Below, one piece after another: positions 63,377 to 64,000 of a DNA stretch of 64,000 nt (the first letter of the stretch is position 1; each line of letters begins with the position of its first letter). The stretch is from Costus lasius (Eukaryota; Streptophyta; Magnoliopsida; Zingiberales; Costaceae): contig CM050446.2 of the NCBI GenBank assembly GCA_027563935.2, forward strand, positions 123,830,499-123,894,498, written 5' to 3'. Under the pieces are notes generated by a model. That model was not told the origin of the DNA and made no database searches. It saw nothing but the letters and a program-made list of their open reading frames with translations. Position numbers and translations under genes: made by a program.

Positions 63377-64000
63377 AAACTGCATTCTGCTTATCTGATT
63401 AGGTGTTTTCTCGCTGCGATTTTAAGAAACCGGGTTGGGAAAATTTTTGATATCTGGCACAACATGGAAGTACTCATCTTTTACTATTTTTTGGATATTT
63501 TTGTTGAATTTTAAAGTTCATGTATCATCCTATAACACATAGCATCTTTTCGATTTTGATTAATTTCTGCATTAGTTTTCTTTTGACTATTCTGATTAGC
63601 GTTTTTGCTGCAAGTTTTTAAGATGTTTTCTTCAGTTGAAATCCTGATCTTTCAATTGAAATTGGAAGTACATGTTTCGTTCTATCTTGAGGATTAGTTG
63701 TTTTCATGAAAATATTTTCTGATCATCCTATAACACATGGTAACTTTTCAAATCTAATTAACTTTTGTGTAGTTTTTGATTTTTGTAATCTGAATAGCCT
63801 TCTTTCTGTTAATACCCTAAATTCCTAACAGATTTTGATCCTTTGATTTTTCATACACCCGAAAAGAACACGTTTTATTCTACTTCATGGCTTTGACTAT
63901 TTTCTTGATGGATCATTAAATCTTATTCTTGGGTATAGCTACTTTTCATAAATGAATATGCTGCTCTACTATCCTTGGACACCTACAGCTTCTTCTCCAG
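63377..64000 (+). other. Element C non-coding interior to window end
   Basis: T-rich DNA without a coding frame. CATCCTATAACACAT occurs twice (63532 and 63723) within a longer imperfect direct repeat. Probably the untranslated interior of element C. Confidence 0.45.

Larger units (their letters stand above)
59528..64000 (+). mobile_element. Athila/Tat-type LTR element C, runs off the right edge
   Basis: The 5' LTR spans 59528-61355 (TGATGATACC...CTACAACA). A primer site TGACGCCGTTACCGGGGAC lies at 61362. Frames with a CCHC knuckle, a coiled coil and the DKYRKII box follow, then a palindrome cluster at 63080-63375 and non-coding DNA to the end. No RT or integrase is seen within 2.6 kb of interior. 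It interrupts element B. Confidence 0.85.

Noticed and set aside
1..64000. tRNA, rRNA or snRNA genes
   Set aside because: No cloverleaf, box A/B pair or rRNA-like segment was noticed; the tRNA-like matches are retroelement primer sites.

Overview
The window looks like nuclear DNA of a flowering plant, probably from a repeat-rich genome. The evidence is plant-type intron-split genes, Ty3-gypsy and Ty1-copia retrotransposons with plant-type primer sites, Athila/Tat-type elements with long LTRs, small hAT-like and Tourist-like inverted-repeat elements, and an integrated plant pararetrovirus. There is no bacterial gene organisation, no rRNA or tRNA gene and no CRISPR array. The species cannot be fixed from the sequence.

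Region 1-14.9 kb holds a host gene on the minus strand, a NOL9/Grc3-type polynucleotide 5'-kinase. Six exons are recognised between 14379 and 2919. Its coding frame carries a 34-base C/G homopolymer, and the exon expected between 12.97 kb and 4.46 kb was not found. That intron is filled by a gypsy gag fragment (5.6-6.46 kb) joined to a 5.7-kb endogenous caulimovirid (6.46-12.20 kb, minus strand). The viral copy keeps a primer-binding site, badnavirus-like ORF1 and ORF2, an intact movement-protein ORF, a capsid ORF and the start of a separate pol ORF, and is cut off just before reverse transcriptase.

Region 14.9-20.4 kb is a complete but dead Ty3-gypsy chromovirus with 247-bp LTRs and a perfect 5-bp target duplication, inserted about 560 bp upstream of the kinase start codon.

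Region 20.4-34.8 kb is a mosaic: a short calcium-dependent protein kinase gene fragment beside a poly-C run, a Tourist-like element, an LTR-like block, hAT-like inverted-repeat elements, two remnants of an unrecognised small membrane-protein family, an inverted truncated LTR of the same family as the element at the right edge, and a decayed copia element whose LTR carries a minisatellite.

Region 34.8-40.4 kb is a tandem array with a 2.06-kb period. Each unit has one copy of the small membrane-protein gene (minus strand) and one GGTACC-rich hAT-like MITE. The array starts with two MITE copies in head-to-head inverted arrangement.

Region 40.4-51.3 kb has the 3' end of another copia element, then an ARMADILLO-repeat-only (ARO-type) pseudogene split after its first ~50 codons by a 7.4-kb pol-less Athila/Tat-type element.

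Region 51.4-64 kb is a nest: a minus-strand copia element with most of gag-pol, cut by an Athila-type element (56.76 kb), itself cut by another Athila/Tat-type element (59.53 kb) that runs off the right edge. The three Athila/Tat LTR families share clusters of short palindromes built on ACGG/CCGT. Most of the window is therefore transposon and virus sediment in and around two host genes; the features most worth follow-up are the viral copy with its polyprotein divided into separate ORFs, the tandem membrane-gene/MITE array, and the palindrome-bearing LTRs.
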